Assembly (NCBI RefSeq): GCF_035989285.1
Contig: NZ_CP108513.1
Location: forward strand, 10,788,001-10,852,000
DNA from: Streptomyces sp. NBC_01235
GTDB lineage: Bacteria > Actinomycetota > Actinomycetes > Streptomycetales > Streptomycetaceae
Reading direction: 5' to 3'
Length of the DNA: 64,000 nt
The translations under genes and the position numbers were made by a program. The stretch's first letter is position 1, and each line of letters starts with the position of its first letter. A model generated the notes under the pieces. The model had not been told where the DNA came from. It saw only the letters and a list, made by a program, of their open reading frames with translations, and made no database searches. Of this stretch, positions 6,985-15,895 are shown in pieces.

Positions 6985-8483
6985 CCACACCCGATGCATA
7001 CGACAAGCTCGCACCCCAGCGCCGGAAACTGATCACCTTCGCGCTGCTGGGCTGCGCCTTCCTGGCCATGCTGGACGGCACCGTTGTCGGCACCGCCCTG
7101 CCGCGCATCGTCGAACAGATCGGCGGGGGCGACTCCTGGTACATCTGGCTGGTCACCGCATACCTGCTCACCTCCTCGGTCAGCGTCCCTGTCTACGGCC
7201 GCTTCTCCGATCTGTACGGCCGACGCCGACTGCTGCTGGGCGGGCTCGCCGTGTTCCTGGCCGGCTCGCTCGCCTGCGGCCTGGCCGGTTCGATGGAGGC
7301 ATTGGCCGTCTCCCGGGCGGTGCAGGGCCTGGGCGCCGGAGCCCTGCTCACCCTCGGCATGGCGCTGATCCGCGACCTCTACCCGCCCTCCCGCGCGGAC
7401 GGGCTGATCCGCATGCAGACGGTGCTGGCCACGATGATGGTGCTCGGCATGGTGGGCGGCCCGATCGTCGGCGGCCTGCTGGCCGACCATGCCGGCTGGC
7501 GATGGGCGTTCTGGCTCAACCTCCCCATCGGACTGACGGCGGCAGCCGTCCTCGCCCTCGCCCTGCCCGACAACCGCCCCGCCCAGACACCCTCCGGACG
7601 CCTCGATGCGGCCGGGATCGTCCTGCTCAGCACCGGCCTCGCCCTGGCGCTTACCGGCCTCGGTTTCAAGGGCAACGCCACCGTCAACCACCCCTTGTCC
7701 TGGACCGATCCGGCTGTGGCGGGCTGTCTGCTGGGCGGGCTGACACTGCTCGCGCTGCTCGTTCCCGTCGAGCGCCGCGCGAGCGTCCCCGTCCTGCCGC
7801 TGCGGCTGTTCCGACACCGCAGTTACAGCGCCCTGTTGACCGCCGGGTTCTTCTTCCAGGTCGCCGCGCTGCCCGTCGGGGTCTTCGCGCCGCTGTACTT
7901 CCAGTACGTCCAAGGCCACTCGGCCACCGAATCCGGCCTGCTGCTGCTTCCGCTGCTGATCGGCATGACGCTGGGCAACCGGCTCACTGCCACCGCCGTC
8001 CTGCGCAGCGGCCACGTCAAGCCCGCGCTCCTGACAGGCGCCGCACTGCTCACCGTCGGCACGGCCGCCTTCTTCACCCTGGACGCGACAACTTCACCGG
8101 CGCTGACCAGCGGATGGCTCCTGATCATCGGCCTCGGTGCGGGCCCGGCGATGGGGGGCATCACCATCGCCACCCAGAACTGCGTCCCGCGCGCCGACAT
8201 GGGCACAGCCACCGCCGGCTCCGCCCTCACCAAGCAGATCGGCGGCGCCTTCGGCCTGGCCTCGGCCCAGTCTCTGATGGGCCACTCGGCCACCGCCGCG
8301 CCCACTTCCTCCGCGATCGGCTCCACCATCGCCTGGAGCGGCACCACTGCCGGACTGCTCGCCCTGGCTGCGCTCCTTCTCATGCGCAACACCCCCATCC
8401 CGACACCCAAAAGCCGCAGCGCAGCCCTCGACCCCAGGTCCGCCACCCATGCAGCGCCCGCGGCGGACGGCTCGAGCGCGTAG
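6981..8483 (+). CDS. MFS drug exporter, DHA2 (EmrB/QacA) family
   Basis: A 500-residue membrane protein of typical 14-helix DHA2 length. It shows the family landmarks: LDGTVVGTALPRI in helix 1, the cytoplasmic GRFSDLYGRRR motif A between helices 2 and 3, and GPIVGGLLADHAGWRWAF (motif C, antiporter signature). The C-terminal tail is hydrophilic. It is predicted to pump a lipophilic compound out of the cell in exchange for protons. It overlaps tetR by four bases and belongs to the same operon. Confidence 0.93.
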   Translation: MTTPDAYDKLAPQRRKLITFALLGCAFLAMLDGTVVGTALPRIVEQIGGGDSWYIWLVTAYLLTSSVSVPVYGRFSDLYGRRRLLLGGLAVFLAGSLACGLAGSMEALAVSRAVQGLGAGALLTLGMALIRDLYPPSRADGLIRMQTVLATMMVLGMVGGPIVGGLLADHAGWRWAFWLNLPIGLTAAAVLALALPDNRPAQTPSGRLDAAGIVLLSTGLALALTGLGFKGNATVNHPLSWTDPAVAGCLLGGLTLLALLVPVERRASVPVLPLRLFRHRSYSALLTAGFFFQVAALPVGVFAPLYFQYVQGHSATESGLLLLPLLIGMTLGNRLTATAVLRSGHVKPALLTGAALLTVGTAAFFTLDATTSPALTSGWLLIIGLGAGPAMGGITIATQNCVPRADMGTATAGSALTKQIGGAFGLASAQSLMGHSATAAPTSSAIGSTIAWSGTTAGLLALAALLLMRNTPIPTPKSRSAALDPRSATHAAPAADGSSA

Positions 8484-8490
8484 CGGCCCG

Positions 8491-8901
8491 TCAGGACCGG
8501 ACGGCAGGCGCCGCGTGATCCAGGCGGGTGTGCAGGGTGGCGGCGAAGTCCTCGGCGCGGGCCAGCTGCACCCGCAGATCCTCGATCTTCTGGGCGGCGG
8601 CCTGTACGTACTCCCTCACGCGGCCCAGGAGCGCCTCTCGCTCACCGGCGGGGAGTTCCTCGTCCGAGTCGAGGCGGTCGGTGGCGTCCAGCAGATCGCG
8701 CATCTCGTCCAGGGTGAAGCCGAGCGGCTTCATGCGGCGGATGACCATGAGACGGGCGACGTCGGCCTCGGTGTAGAGGCGGAAGCCGCCCTGGGAGCGG
8801 GCGGAGGGGATGACGAGGCCGGTCTCCTCGTAGTGCCGGATGGTGCGCAGCGACAGCTCGGACCGCGCGGCGACCTCGCCGATCTGCATGTGCTTGCTCA
8901 C
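8491..8901 (-). CDS. MerR-family transcriptional regulator
   Basis: A regulator of 136 residues from GTG 8901 (alternative ATG 8934). The N-terminal winged helix reads MQIGEVAARSELSLRTIRHY, YEETGLVIPSARSQGGFRLY and MVIRRMKPLGFTLDEMRDLL, followed by a coiled-coil dimerisation helix rich in Glu, Arg and Gln. No cysteine or metal-ligand cluster is visible, so it is not a classical metal sensor. GTG 8901 is preferred because GAAGG lies upstream of it. It is divergent from the SulP gene. The operator-like repeat at 8954-8976 is in the shared intergenic region. Confidence 0.88.
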   Translation of the reverse strand: MSKHMQIGEVAARSELSLRTIRHYEETGLVIPSARSQGGFRLYTEADVARLMVIRRMKPLGFTLDEMRDLLDATDRLDSDEELPAGEREALLGRVREYVQAAAQKIEDLRVQLARAEDFAATLHTRLDHAAPAVRS

Positions 8902-8953
8902 GCGGACACCCTTCTCTGCTGTCGCCAAGGCCACAGGCGGCCAGCGCGATCTC

Positions 8954-8976
8954 TACTCTAACGTTAGGGTAGAGTA
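8954..8976 (-). promoter_or_regulatory. MerR-type operator, 7-9-7 inverted repeat
   Basis: TACTCTA and TAGAGTA are separated by 9 bases (ACGTTAGGG), a spacing typical of MerR operators set within promoters with a long spacer. It lies 53 bases upstream of the merR start and could control merR, the divergent transporter or both. Confidence 0.65.
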
Positions 8977-9109
8977 AGTGGTCGTCGGGGTCGGCTCCAA
9001 GCCGTCCCCGTTCCCACGGCGGCCGGATCACCGATCCCGCGGCCGACAGCCGTGTCGGGGCCGACGACGCCTCCGGCGAAGTCCGATGCCTGCAGGAGAG
9101 AGCGTGCGC

Positions 9110-9148
9110 ATGCCCATGTCGCCCAGCGCCGCCGTCTGCCCGCCGTGA
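9110..9148 (+). CDS. Possible 12-residue leader peptide upstream of the SulP gene
   Basis: ATG 9110 follows AGGAGAG and opens the short frame MPMSPSAAVCPP ending in TGA. The ribosome-binding site is better than any for the downstream transporter. It holds one cysteine. A leader that senses sulfur or cysteine supply is conceivable but unsupported beyond position and SD. Confidence 0.2.
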   Translation: MPMSPSAAVCPP

Positions 9149-9287
9149 TTCTTCGCCCTTGAAGCAGCGCTCGGAGCTCTCCGCTCGCGCCTGCTGCTCA
9201 CCGACTTCAGCCCACCCGTACGTGGGCTTCGCGGATGGCCGCCCCGGCCTTCCGGCGCCTTCCCGCACGCCGCCACGACGGCCGAGC

Positions 9288-10820
9288 GTGCCCGAGCACG
9301 ACAGGTACCTGCTCTTGTCCACGTCCGCACTGTCCCCGGCCGCGCGACTGCGAGACCTGCGCCCCGACTGGCTGTCCGACCCGAAGGTCTGGCGCACCGA
9401 GGTCCTGGCCGGCCTTGTCGTCGCGCTCGCGCTGATCCCCGAGGCGATCTCGTTCTCGATCATCGCCGGAGTGGACCCGACGATCGGCCTGTTCGCCTCG
9501 TTCACCATGGCCGTGACGATCTCGATCGTCGGCGGCCGACGCGCGATGATCTCCGCCGCGACCGGCGCCGTCGCCCTCGTCATCGCCCCGCTCAACCGTG
9601 AACACGGCTTCGGCTACCTGCTCGCCGCCGTCATCCTGGCCGGCGTCTTGCAGATCCTCCTCGGCGCGCTCGGGGTCGCGAAACTGATGCGGTTCGTGCC
9701 ACGCAGCGTGATGGTCGGCTTCGTCAACGCCCTGGCCATCCTGATCTTCATGGCCCAGGTCCCCGAGATGCACGATGTGCCCTGGCCCGTCTACCCGCTG
9801 ATCATCGGCGGCCTGGCCCTCATGGTGTTCTTCCCCAAGGTCACCAAGGTGATCCCGGCCCCCCTCGTGTCCATCGTCATCCTCACGGTGATCACGGTCG
9901 CCGCCGGGATCGCGGTGCCGACCGTGGGCGACAAGGGCGACCTGCCGTCCTCCCTGCCCGTACCCGGTCTGCCCGACGTGCCGTTCACCCTGGACACCCT
10001 GACCACCATCGCCCCCTATGCGCTCGCCATGGCACTGGTCGGCCTGATGGAATCACTGATGACGGCGAAGCTGGTCGACGACATCACCGACACCCACTCC
10101 TCCAAGACCCGCGAGTCCATCGGCCAGGGCGTCGCCAACATCGTCACCGGATTCTTCGGCGGCATGGGCGGCTGCGCCATGATCGGCCAGACGATGATCA
10201 ACGTACGGGTCTCCGGCGCCCGCACCCGACTGTCCACCTTCCTGGCCGGCGCGTTCCTGATGGTGCTGTGCATCGTCTTCGGCCCGGTCGTCTCCGACAT
10301 CCCCATGGCCGCCTTGGTCGCGGTGATGGTGATGGTCTCGTTCGCGACATTCGACTGGCACTCCGTCGCACCCAAGACGCTGCGGCGGATGCCCGCCGGG
10401 GAAATCACCGTCATGGTGCTCACCGTCGCGGTCGTGGTCGCTACCCACAACCTCGCCATCGGCGTCGTCGTCGGCACGATCACCGCCATGGTCATCTTCG
10501 CCAAGCGTGTCGCTCACCTCGCCAACGTCACAGCGGTCCTCGACCCCGATGGAGACAGCGTGGTCTACTCCGTGACCGGCGAGCTGTTCTTCGCCTCCTC
10601 CAGTGACCTCGTCGGCCAGTTCGACTACGCCACCGACCCCGACAAGGTCGTCATCGACCTCACCGCCACCCACATCTGGGACGCCTCCTCCGTCGCCGCC
10701 CTGGATGCGATCGAGACCAAGTACGCACAACGTGGCAAGACCGTCGAGATCATCGGCCTGAACAAGCCGAGCGCCCAGATCCACGAGAAGCTCAGCGGCG
10801 AACTCGCCGGCAACCACTGA
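9288..10820 (+). CDS. SulP-family anion transporter with STAS domain
   Basis: About 510 residues. The membrane part starts RTEVLAGLVVALALIPEAIS and shows SulP landmarks such as GGRRAMISAATGAVALVI, RFVPRSVMVGFVNALAI and GGMGGCAMIGQTMINVRVSG. The C-terminal STAS domain begins near VVYSVTGELFFASSSDL and contains the conserved loop VIDLTATHIWDASSVAALD. Members carry sulfate, bicarbonate or other anions, and the substrate is not readable here. The start is uncertain: TTG 9159, GTG 9288 and TTG 9315 are all in frame and none has a strong ribosome-binding site, while homology begins after 9315. It is divergent from merR. Confidence 0.88.
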   Translation: MPEHDRYLLLSTSALSPAARLRDLRPDWLSDPKVWRTEVLAGLVVALALIPEAISFSIIAGVDPTIGLFASFTMAVTISIVGGRRAMISAATGAVALVIAPLNREHGFGYLLAAVILAGVLQILLGALGVAKLMRFVPRSVMVGFVNALAILIFMAQVPEMHDVPWPVYPLIIGGLALMVFFPKVTKVIPAPLVSIVILTVITVAAGIAVPTVGDKGDLPSSLPVPGLPDVPFTLDTLTTIAPYALAMALVGLMESLMTAKLVDDITDTHSSKTRESIGQGVANIVTGFFGGMGGCAMIGQTMINVRVSGARTRLSTFLAGAFLMVLCIVFGPVVSDIPMAALVAVMVMVSFATFDWHSVAPKTLRRMPAGEITVMVLTVAVVVATHNLAIGVVVGTITAMVIFAKRVAHLANVTAVLDPDGDSVVYSVTGELFFASSSDLVGQFDYATDPDKVVIDLTATHIWDASSVAALDAIETKYAQRGKTVEIIGLNKPSAQIHEKLSGELAGNH

Positions 10821-11039
10821 CCAATCCGTTTCACCTGCGAGGGCCGCCCAGAGCCACAAGGATCCGGGGTGGCCCTCGCCGCGTCTGCCTCAAGAGGCGC
10901 TCCTGGACGCCACTCGATTTGGCGACAGCGTCACACCTGTTGCACCAACTGGGCTCGTCAGCACCGGCGCTGAGCTGCGTAAATCCGTCGGTATCGCCTC
11001 GCGCCACACCGCATCCCCCAGAGAAGGAAGCACCATCGG

Positions 11040-11170
11040 GTCGCCCCGGTGAGGTCGAGGAGGGCACCGTCCTCGAGCATCTGTACGCGCGGCGTGAAGT
11101 CCTCCAGTAGGCGGCGCAGCCGTTCCGGGAGTTCGGCGTCGGCGTCGGGCGGCAGGTCGAAGGAGAGGCG
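11040..11170 (-). pseudogene. Y-family DNA polymerase remnant (N-terminal region)
   Basis: In one minus-strand frame this reads LLRLSFDLPPDADAELPERL, then RLLEDFTPRVQMLEDGALLD, then LTGATRW. It resembles the N-terminal strand and helix of actinobacterial DinB/ImpB-type proteins. No start codon is present, and the upstream side dissolves into a proline-coding purine tract. Fragments of the later part of the same family lie at 5762-6160 in the same orientation. The identification is by pattern only. Confidence 0.35.
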
Positions 11171-11206
11171 GAGGAGAGGGGGAGGAGGGGGGAGGAGGGG
11201 GGAGGA
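11161..11206 (+). repeat. Purine-only G/A tract
   Basis: Forty-six bases, almost all G and A (one C), with repeats of GGAGGAGGGG. This is a low-complexity tract, possibly formed by slippage, at the broken start of the polymerase remnant. Confidence 0.7.
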
Positions 11207-11713
11207 TGCTGCGGTCGCTCGTCATGATCACCCTGCGCTTCCCTGGTTCACCAGACGCAACAAACTGTCTCGCCACCGCGTCCGGGGGCAGAGCTTTGAT
11301 GCCGTGCTCGCCGATGTGGAGGAATCGGACACAGACGCTTCGTGGCATGCCGCCCACCTCCAGCTGCAGGGGTAGTTCGCCCATTCGCGAACAATGTATC
11401 GAACGTAATTCGAACACTGCGACTCTTGTCAGGTGAGACGCCTGTGGCTGGCCGGCTGTGCCTGAGCGTTTTTCTTGGGCCCCTGAGCGCTCCAGATGGC
11501 CCTGCTGAGTTGGTGTAGGTGGCCCGCAGGGGAGCGGGAGCTGCCCGTTCTGGGGCAGTTTTCGCGGTCTCCGGAAGACGGTTCCCACCGCGGTCGGCGC
11601 ATCGGGGATCGGCTCGATCTTGAGCACCCGAGGGGTGTGCCGTGCCGCACTACGCTCCCGTTACGAGGTCAACCGCCGGCTAGGCGGGCTTCGTCAACGA
11701 CCACGGGAGCAAT

Positions 11714-13213
11714 GTGCCGCCTTTCGTCTACCAGATCACAAAGTACGACCCTGCCGACCGCGACGAGCACGGCAGCTACATCGGCGCTGAGGACACGATC
11801 AGCGACCACGGGCCGGTCGAGGCGGCCTACCTGCAGGCGATTGCCGCTTTCGCCGAGGACACTGGCGTCGACCGCCTGCACATACGTGAGCCGGGGGTCG
11901 CCAGCGTTGCCCACTTCGGCCTGGAGCCGGCCGTCGACGGTCACGGCCTTGCCGGGCTCTTCCCGCCCGATCTCAGCGGGTTCCACGATGGTGCGGAAGT
12001 GCCGCTGTCCGTCGGTCTCGAGCTGGTCCGGGCCATGCTCCGGGACAACGGCGCCTGGTGCTGCCTGGAGGTCGAGGGCAAGTTCGTCGTGCGCGTCGGA
12101 TGGGACCAGTACGTCTACGTCACCAGCGAGGATCCCTGCGAGAGAGCGCTCGCCCGCGCCCGAGCGCTCGGACTCTTCCCAGAACGGCTGCAGACCTCGC
12201 CCTACGATGCGGACTTCGATGAACCTGGCGTACAGCGGCCCGCCGACGAGGTCTTCTGGACCCGTCTGCGCTGGTCCATCGCCATGCGGCAGGCAGCGAT
12301 CCTGGAGGAGGGATACCTCTACAACGCATCCCGCTGGCACCGTCTCACCGAGGACACCCTCGACGCGGTACGCACCCGGCTCACCCCTCGTGCCCAGCTG
12401 ACCGTCTGGCCGGAGCTGTCCACGGACGTCGACGCGGTCCTTGCCACGCTGCCCGACGAAGGTTCGGTGGAGCTCGTATGGGAGGACGAGGATGGGTTGA
12501 TCACTAGCACGATCGCCGACGAGTCCGAGTACCCGGAACTGACCGCCCAGGTGGCAGGTGCCCGGGCCGCCGCAGCCCTGTCCATGTCCGTCGACGAACG
12601 TCATCCGCTGTTCACTGCAGTCCTGCCCGACAGCGACGGCGTCCTGCGCGCCCGGTGGAGGACCGATCCGACGCCGAGCGACCGGAACTGGGCGTTCCTG
12701 AAGACTCTCCACCGTGGGGAGATCTGCACAGGCACGGTCACGGAGATCGCCGGCTTCGGTGTGACCTTCGTGGACATCGGGGGCTTCACCGCGATGATCA
12801 ACATTCCCGAGCTGTCCTGGCGGCGCACCAATCACCCCGCCGACGTCGTCAGTGTCGGTCAGAGGATCTCGGCCGAGATCCTCGACGTCGACCTGGTGAG
12901 GGAGACAGTGTCGCTGTCCCTCAAGGCATTGCAGCAGGACCCTATGCGGCAGTTCCTGCGGCAGATCGGGCAGATCACGAACGGGGTCGTGACCAAACTC
13001 GTACCGTTCGGCGCCTTCGTTCGTATCGAAGACAGAGAGGACGGTCTTGAAGGGTTGGTGCACCTTACAGAGCTGGCCGAAGAACACGTGGAGCGGCCCC
13101 AGGACGTGATCCAGGTCGGAGACACCCTCACCGTAAAGATTGTGGACGTCGACCCTCCACGACGTCGGATCACGCTCTCCCACCTGCAGGCTCTCGCACC
13201 CGGAGAGTCCTGA
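11714..13213 (+). CDS. Protein with two C-terminal S1 RNA-binding domains
   Basis: A 499-residue protein starting at GTG 11714 behind GGGAG. The first 330 residues are acidic and of no recognised fold (opening PPFVYQITKYDPADRDEHGS). Two S1 domains follow: one at about residues 335-405 (GEICTGTVTEIAGFGVTFVD, then VGQRISAEILDVDLVRETVS) and one at about 418-495 (GVVTKLVPFGAFVRIEDRED, then VGDTLTVKIVDVDPPRRRIT). S1 domains bind single-stranded RNA, as in ribosomal protein S1, so an RNA- or ribosome-associated role is likely. Similar proteins occur widely in Streptomyces as hypothetical S1 proteins. It stands alone with no operon partner. Confidence 0.85.
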   Translation: MPPFVYQITKYDPADRDEHGSYIGAEDTISDHGPVEAAYLQAIAAFAEDTGVDRLHIREPGVASVAHFGLEPAVDGHGLAGLFPPDLSGFHDGAEVPLSVGLELVRAMLRDNGAWCCLEVEGKFVVRVGWDQYVYVTSEDPCERALARARALGLFPERLQTSPYDADFDEPGVQRPADEVFWTRLRWSIAMRQAAILEEGYLYNASRWHRLTEDTLDAVRTRLTPRAQLTVWPELSTDVDAVLATLPDEGSVELVWEDEDGLITSTIADESEYPELTAQVAGARAAAALSMSVDERHPLFTAVLPDSDGVLRARWRTDPTPSDRNWAFLKTLHRGEICTGTVTEIAGFGVTFVDIGGFTAMINIPELSWRRTNHPADVVSVGQRISAEILDVDLVRETVSLSLKALQQDPMRQFLRQIGQITNGVVTKLVPFGAFVRIEDREDGLEGLVHLTELAEEHVERPQDVIQVGDTLTVKIVDVDPPRRRITLSHLQALAPGES

Positions 13214-13678
13214 CGCTGCGGTCACGCCTCCGGGAAAGTGCGCGGCCGGCGGGCTCGAGGCTTGCCGCTACGCTCCTGCCCGGACGGCCCGGGCATGCAA
13301 CGAGCATCACGGATGCTGCTGGGCCCGCCGTGCGGAGCCGCCACCCGCCCAAGGCGCAGGGCCTCGCCGACAACGCGCAAGATCACTCTGCTCCACACTT
13401 CCCAGGCACGCAGTCGACAGCCGACATGCGGCGCCGGGGCGTAGCGCTGTAGTAGGCCCGGCTGAGCGCCATGGAATCCGGCAGAGTGAGCGTGCAGTTG
13501 GCCAGACAGGCCATCTATGGCGCTCAGTCACAGCACCTGTGACTGAGCGCTTGAGTTGGCACCTTGAGTGTCAGAGCTGGCGCGCAAGATACTCGCACCA
13601 GGCCGCTGATCAGGGGCTTTCAAGGAGAAAAACAGGTGCTGAGCCGTGAGCCGTGAGCCGTGCAGGCAGGATGCCAAC
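13214..13678. other. Intergenic region with a short tandem repeat
   Basis: No coding signal stands out on either strand. A perfect 7-base tandem repeat, GAGCCGT three times, occupies 13641-13661 just before the next gene. Confidence 0.5.
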
Positions 13679-14131
13679 ATGTCTACGGAAGTCAGCGGGA
13701 TGATCGAGTGTCGACCAGGTGCCCGCCTCTGGGGCCCCGACGACGAGGACTCCGTGTGGCACGCCGCCATCGACCTCTTCCTGCTCAACAACGGCAACGC
13801 CTACGACGCCCTTGCCTGCCTCTTCGGTATCCGCAACTCCTTCGGCTTCCGCCCCGTGGCCGAAGGCCGCGGCTTTCCAAGCGACGCATCCGAGGGGCTG
13901 CGAACCGAGTACGGCGCCTACGCCAGCTCGGGCGACGTACATGGCACAACGCATATCACCTGGGCCGAACTCGCCTCCGTCAACTGGCAGGAAACAGACA
14001 GCTCCGGCACACGAAGCCGAGAATCGGTCGCCGGATACGAAACCCACTGGGGACCGGTCTGGAGCGTGATTCGGACACTCAGCGAACTCCACGGAGCGGA
14101 CCATGTGCGACTTGTTGCCTGGTTCCACTGA
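13679..14131 (+). CDS. Hypothetical protein, Streptomyces-type
   Basis: A 150-residue soluble acidic protein with no signal or membrane segment. It opens MSTEVSGMIECRPGARLWGP and contains the segments WHAAIDLFLLNNGNAYDALA and GFRPVAEGRGFPSDAS; the C-terminus ends VRLVAWFH. ATG 13679 is chosen because the conserved reading begins there and AGGCAGG lies upstream, although the frame is open to 13646. The evenly hydrophobic and acidic composition looks like a real protein of an uncharacterised family. No neighbour hints at its function. Confidence 0.6.
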   Translation: MSTEVSGMIECRPGARLWGPDDEDSVWHAAIDLFLLNNGNAYDALACLFGIRNSFGFRPVAEGRGFPSDASEGLRTEYGAYASSGDVHGTTHITWAELASVNWQETDSSGTRSRESVAGYETHWGPVWSVIRTLSELHGADHVRLVAWFH

Positions 14132-14176
14132 ACGCCCCTCCGCAGCGAGGCGCTGCTTGTCCGATGGAAGGCAGTC

Positions 14177-14533
14177 GTGACCGCACGGGACGTCATGCTC
14201 AACGAACTCGCGCAGGGGCTGCGCCCGATGTCACAGGGCACCGAATGGTTCGACGCACTCGGCCCGGAGGAACAATCTGAGGCACTGCTGTTCCTGCGCC
14301 ACCAATGTGTCCAGGCGCGCGCCGTCGCCGAGGACGGACCGTCCTCGTGCCCGGATACACGCGCTCTTCGACGGCCGGCCCACCGCCAGCACCCTCGGGC
14401 CGGGGGCCAACGAGGCGTTCTCCACCGTCGTCCTGGCGCGCGGCGCCGCCCTCCAGCTGGCAGTGGCTCGCCCCCACGATCGACCCCCGTCCGAAGAGCA
14501 GCACGCACCTGGGCCGCGTCCACGTCGTGCTGA
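14177..14533 (+). pseudogene. DUF5958-type protein, truncated and frameshifted
   Basis: GTG 14177 follows GGAAGG. The first 55 residues read TARDVMLNELAQGLRPMSQG, then EQSEALLFLRHQCVQARAVA, then EDGP, which matches the start of a small conserved Streptomyces family (DUF5958 in my memory). After about 14345 this frame becomes Arg/Pro/His-rich. A neighbouring frame resumes protein-like sequence (RIHALFDGRPTAS) that belongs to something else. The gene is therefore broken, probably fused to an unrelated fragment. Confidence 0.5.
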
Positions 14534-14642
14534 GTTGGACCGCGCTCACCAGACGCAGGTGCTGCTCCTGACCGACGCCGAAGCCGCCGCGTGGGTCACC
14601 TCCACGGCGGCCGGGGAGATCTGACCCAGCCCGGACACACCA

Positions 14643-14677
14643 CGGGCCCCGGGGAGTTCAGCCATCCCCGGGGCCCG
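14643..14677 (+). terminator. Strong GC hairpin, probable terminator
   Basis: A 13-bp perfect stem (left arm CGGGCCCCGGGGA) closes on a 9-base loop, without a T run. It sits after the forward-transcribed broken genes and before the convergent sirtuin gene. Confidence 0.65.
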
Positions 14678-14820
14678 GCGTTATGGAGTCACGCTGTTCA
14701 ACGACGCCGGTTCCCCGGCTTCGCCTGCGGCCTGGGCGGCCTCGTCGTCGGCTACCTCCCGCGCCTGCCTCCAACCTCCTCTGCCCGGCTCCTCCCTGTG
14801 CTTGCTCCTCTCCGCTGTCA

Positions 14821-15726
14821 CTAGCTTGCCCGGGCCGCCTCGTCGTCGGCGGGGATGCCCAGCCGGTCGGCCATGGCGGTGAGGGCCGTTCCCAGGGGGA
14901 GCGCGACTCGGGTGACGGCGTGCGGGTCGCCCCGAGTCGGGTCCCGGTTGACGATCAGCACCGGCTTCCCGGCCCGGGCCGCCTGGCGGACGAACCGGAG
15001 CCCGGACATCACCGTCAGTGAGGACCCCAGGACCAGCAGCGAGGCCGCCTCACGGACCAGCTTGCGGCAGTGTTCGACCCGCCGCGGCGGAACGGCCTCG
15101 CCGAAGAACACCACGTCCGGTTTGAGGATGCCGTCGCAGACCGTGCAGGGCACCACGCGGAAGTCCCCGACCTGGTCGTCGGTGAGGTCGGCGTCACCGT
15201 CCGGGTTGATTCCGGCGGCCACCGGCTCGAAGCCCACATTGGCCTCCTCCAGCCGCCGGGCGACTTCGCGGCGTGGGCTGAACGCGCCGCAGGAAAGACA
15301 GACGACCCGGTCCAGGTTTCCGTGGAGTTCCACGATGCCCTCGCTGCCAGCGGCCTGGTGCAGGCCGTCGACGTTCTGGGTGACCACACCCGAGAGCAGG
15401 CCGTGCCGCCCGAACGCGGCCACGGCCCGGTGCCCGGCGTTGGGGCGGGCGCGGTCGAACGTGCGCCAGCCGAGGTGGCTGCGCGCCCAGTACCGGCGTC
15501 GGGCCTGGGCGCTGGCGGTGAAGTCCTGGTAGGTCATCGGAGTGTGTCGGGCAAGGCTCCCGCCGTCGCCCCGGTAGTCGGGGATGCCCGACTCCGTGGA
15601 GATGCCGGCCCCGCTGAGCACCAGCACACCGCCGGTGCCCAGTGCATCGGTGACCGGCTCCAGATCCGTGGTGCCCGGCGGCAGGTCCTCGGTAGGGGTC
15701 CAACTCAGAGTGGGGCGCATGCGCAT
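14821..15726 (-). CDS. NAD-dependent protein deacylase (sirtuin, Sir2 family)
   Basis: A 301-residue cytosolic sirtuin. The NAD-binding GAGISTESGIPDYRG motif is near residue 40, the catalytic TQNVDGLHQAAG and ELHGN segments lie mid-protein, and the structural zinc cysteines appear as CLSC and CTVC. GSSLTVMSG and IVNRDPTRGD complete the Rossmann fold. It removes acyl groups from lysines of metabolic enzymes, using NAD. ATG 15726 is chosen over a further upstream ATG because the upstream residues are not family-like; ATG 15720 is equally possible. The gene is monocistronic, with a terminator hairpin on its 3' side. Confidence 0.93.
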   Translation of the reverse strand: MRMRPTLSWTPTEDLPPGTTDLEPVTDALGTGGVLVLSGAGISTESGIPDYRGDGGSLARHTPMTYQDFTASAQARRRYWARSHLGWRTFDRARPNAGHRAVAAFGRHGLLSGVVTQNVDGLHQAAGSEGIVELHGNLDRVVCLSCGAFSPRREVARRLEEANVGFEPVAAGINPDGDADLTDDQVGDFRVVPCTVCDGILKPDVVFFGEAVPPRRVEHCRKLVREAASLLVLGSSLTVMSGLRFVRQAARAGKPVLIVNRDPTRGDPHAVTRVALPLGTALTAMADRLGIPADDEAARAS

Positions 15727-15895
15727 GCCGCCAGGGTACGGAACAGGCTGCAAACACCCGCTTTCGCCGGCGATGGCGCCGTTGGCTCGGAGTGGGACAT
15801 CCCGCGCGTGCCGCTGCGCCCCCGCCCGCGCGTCATCGCCGCCCCCGTCCTTACCGCCTGGCCCCGCGAGCGGCCGGACTCGCGGGGCAGAACAC

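Larger units (their letters stand above)
10821..11713. other. Gene-poor stretch with polymerase fragment and polypurine tract
   Basis: Apart from the polymerase remnant at 11040-11170 and the purine tract at 11161-11206, one minus-strand frame from ATG 11384 gives GELPLQLEVGGMPRSVCVRF and IKALPPDAVARQFVASGEPG, which reads like real protein before running into proline repeats. It may be the truncated start of a hypothetical gene. No gene can be called with confidence. Confidence 0.35.
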
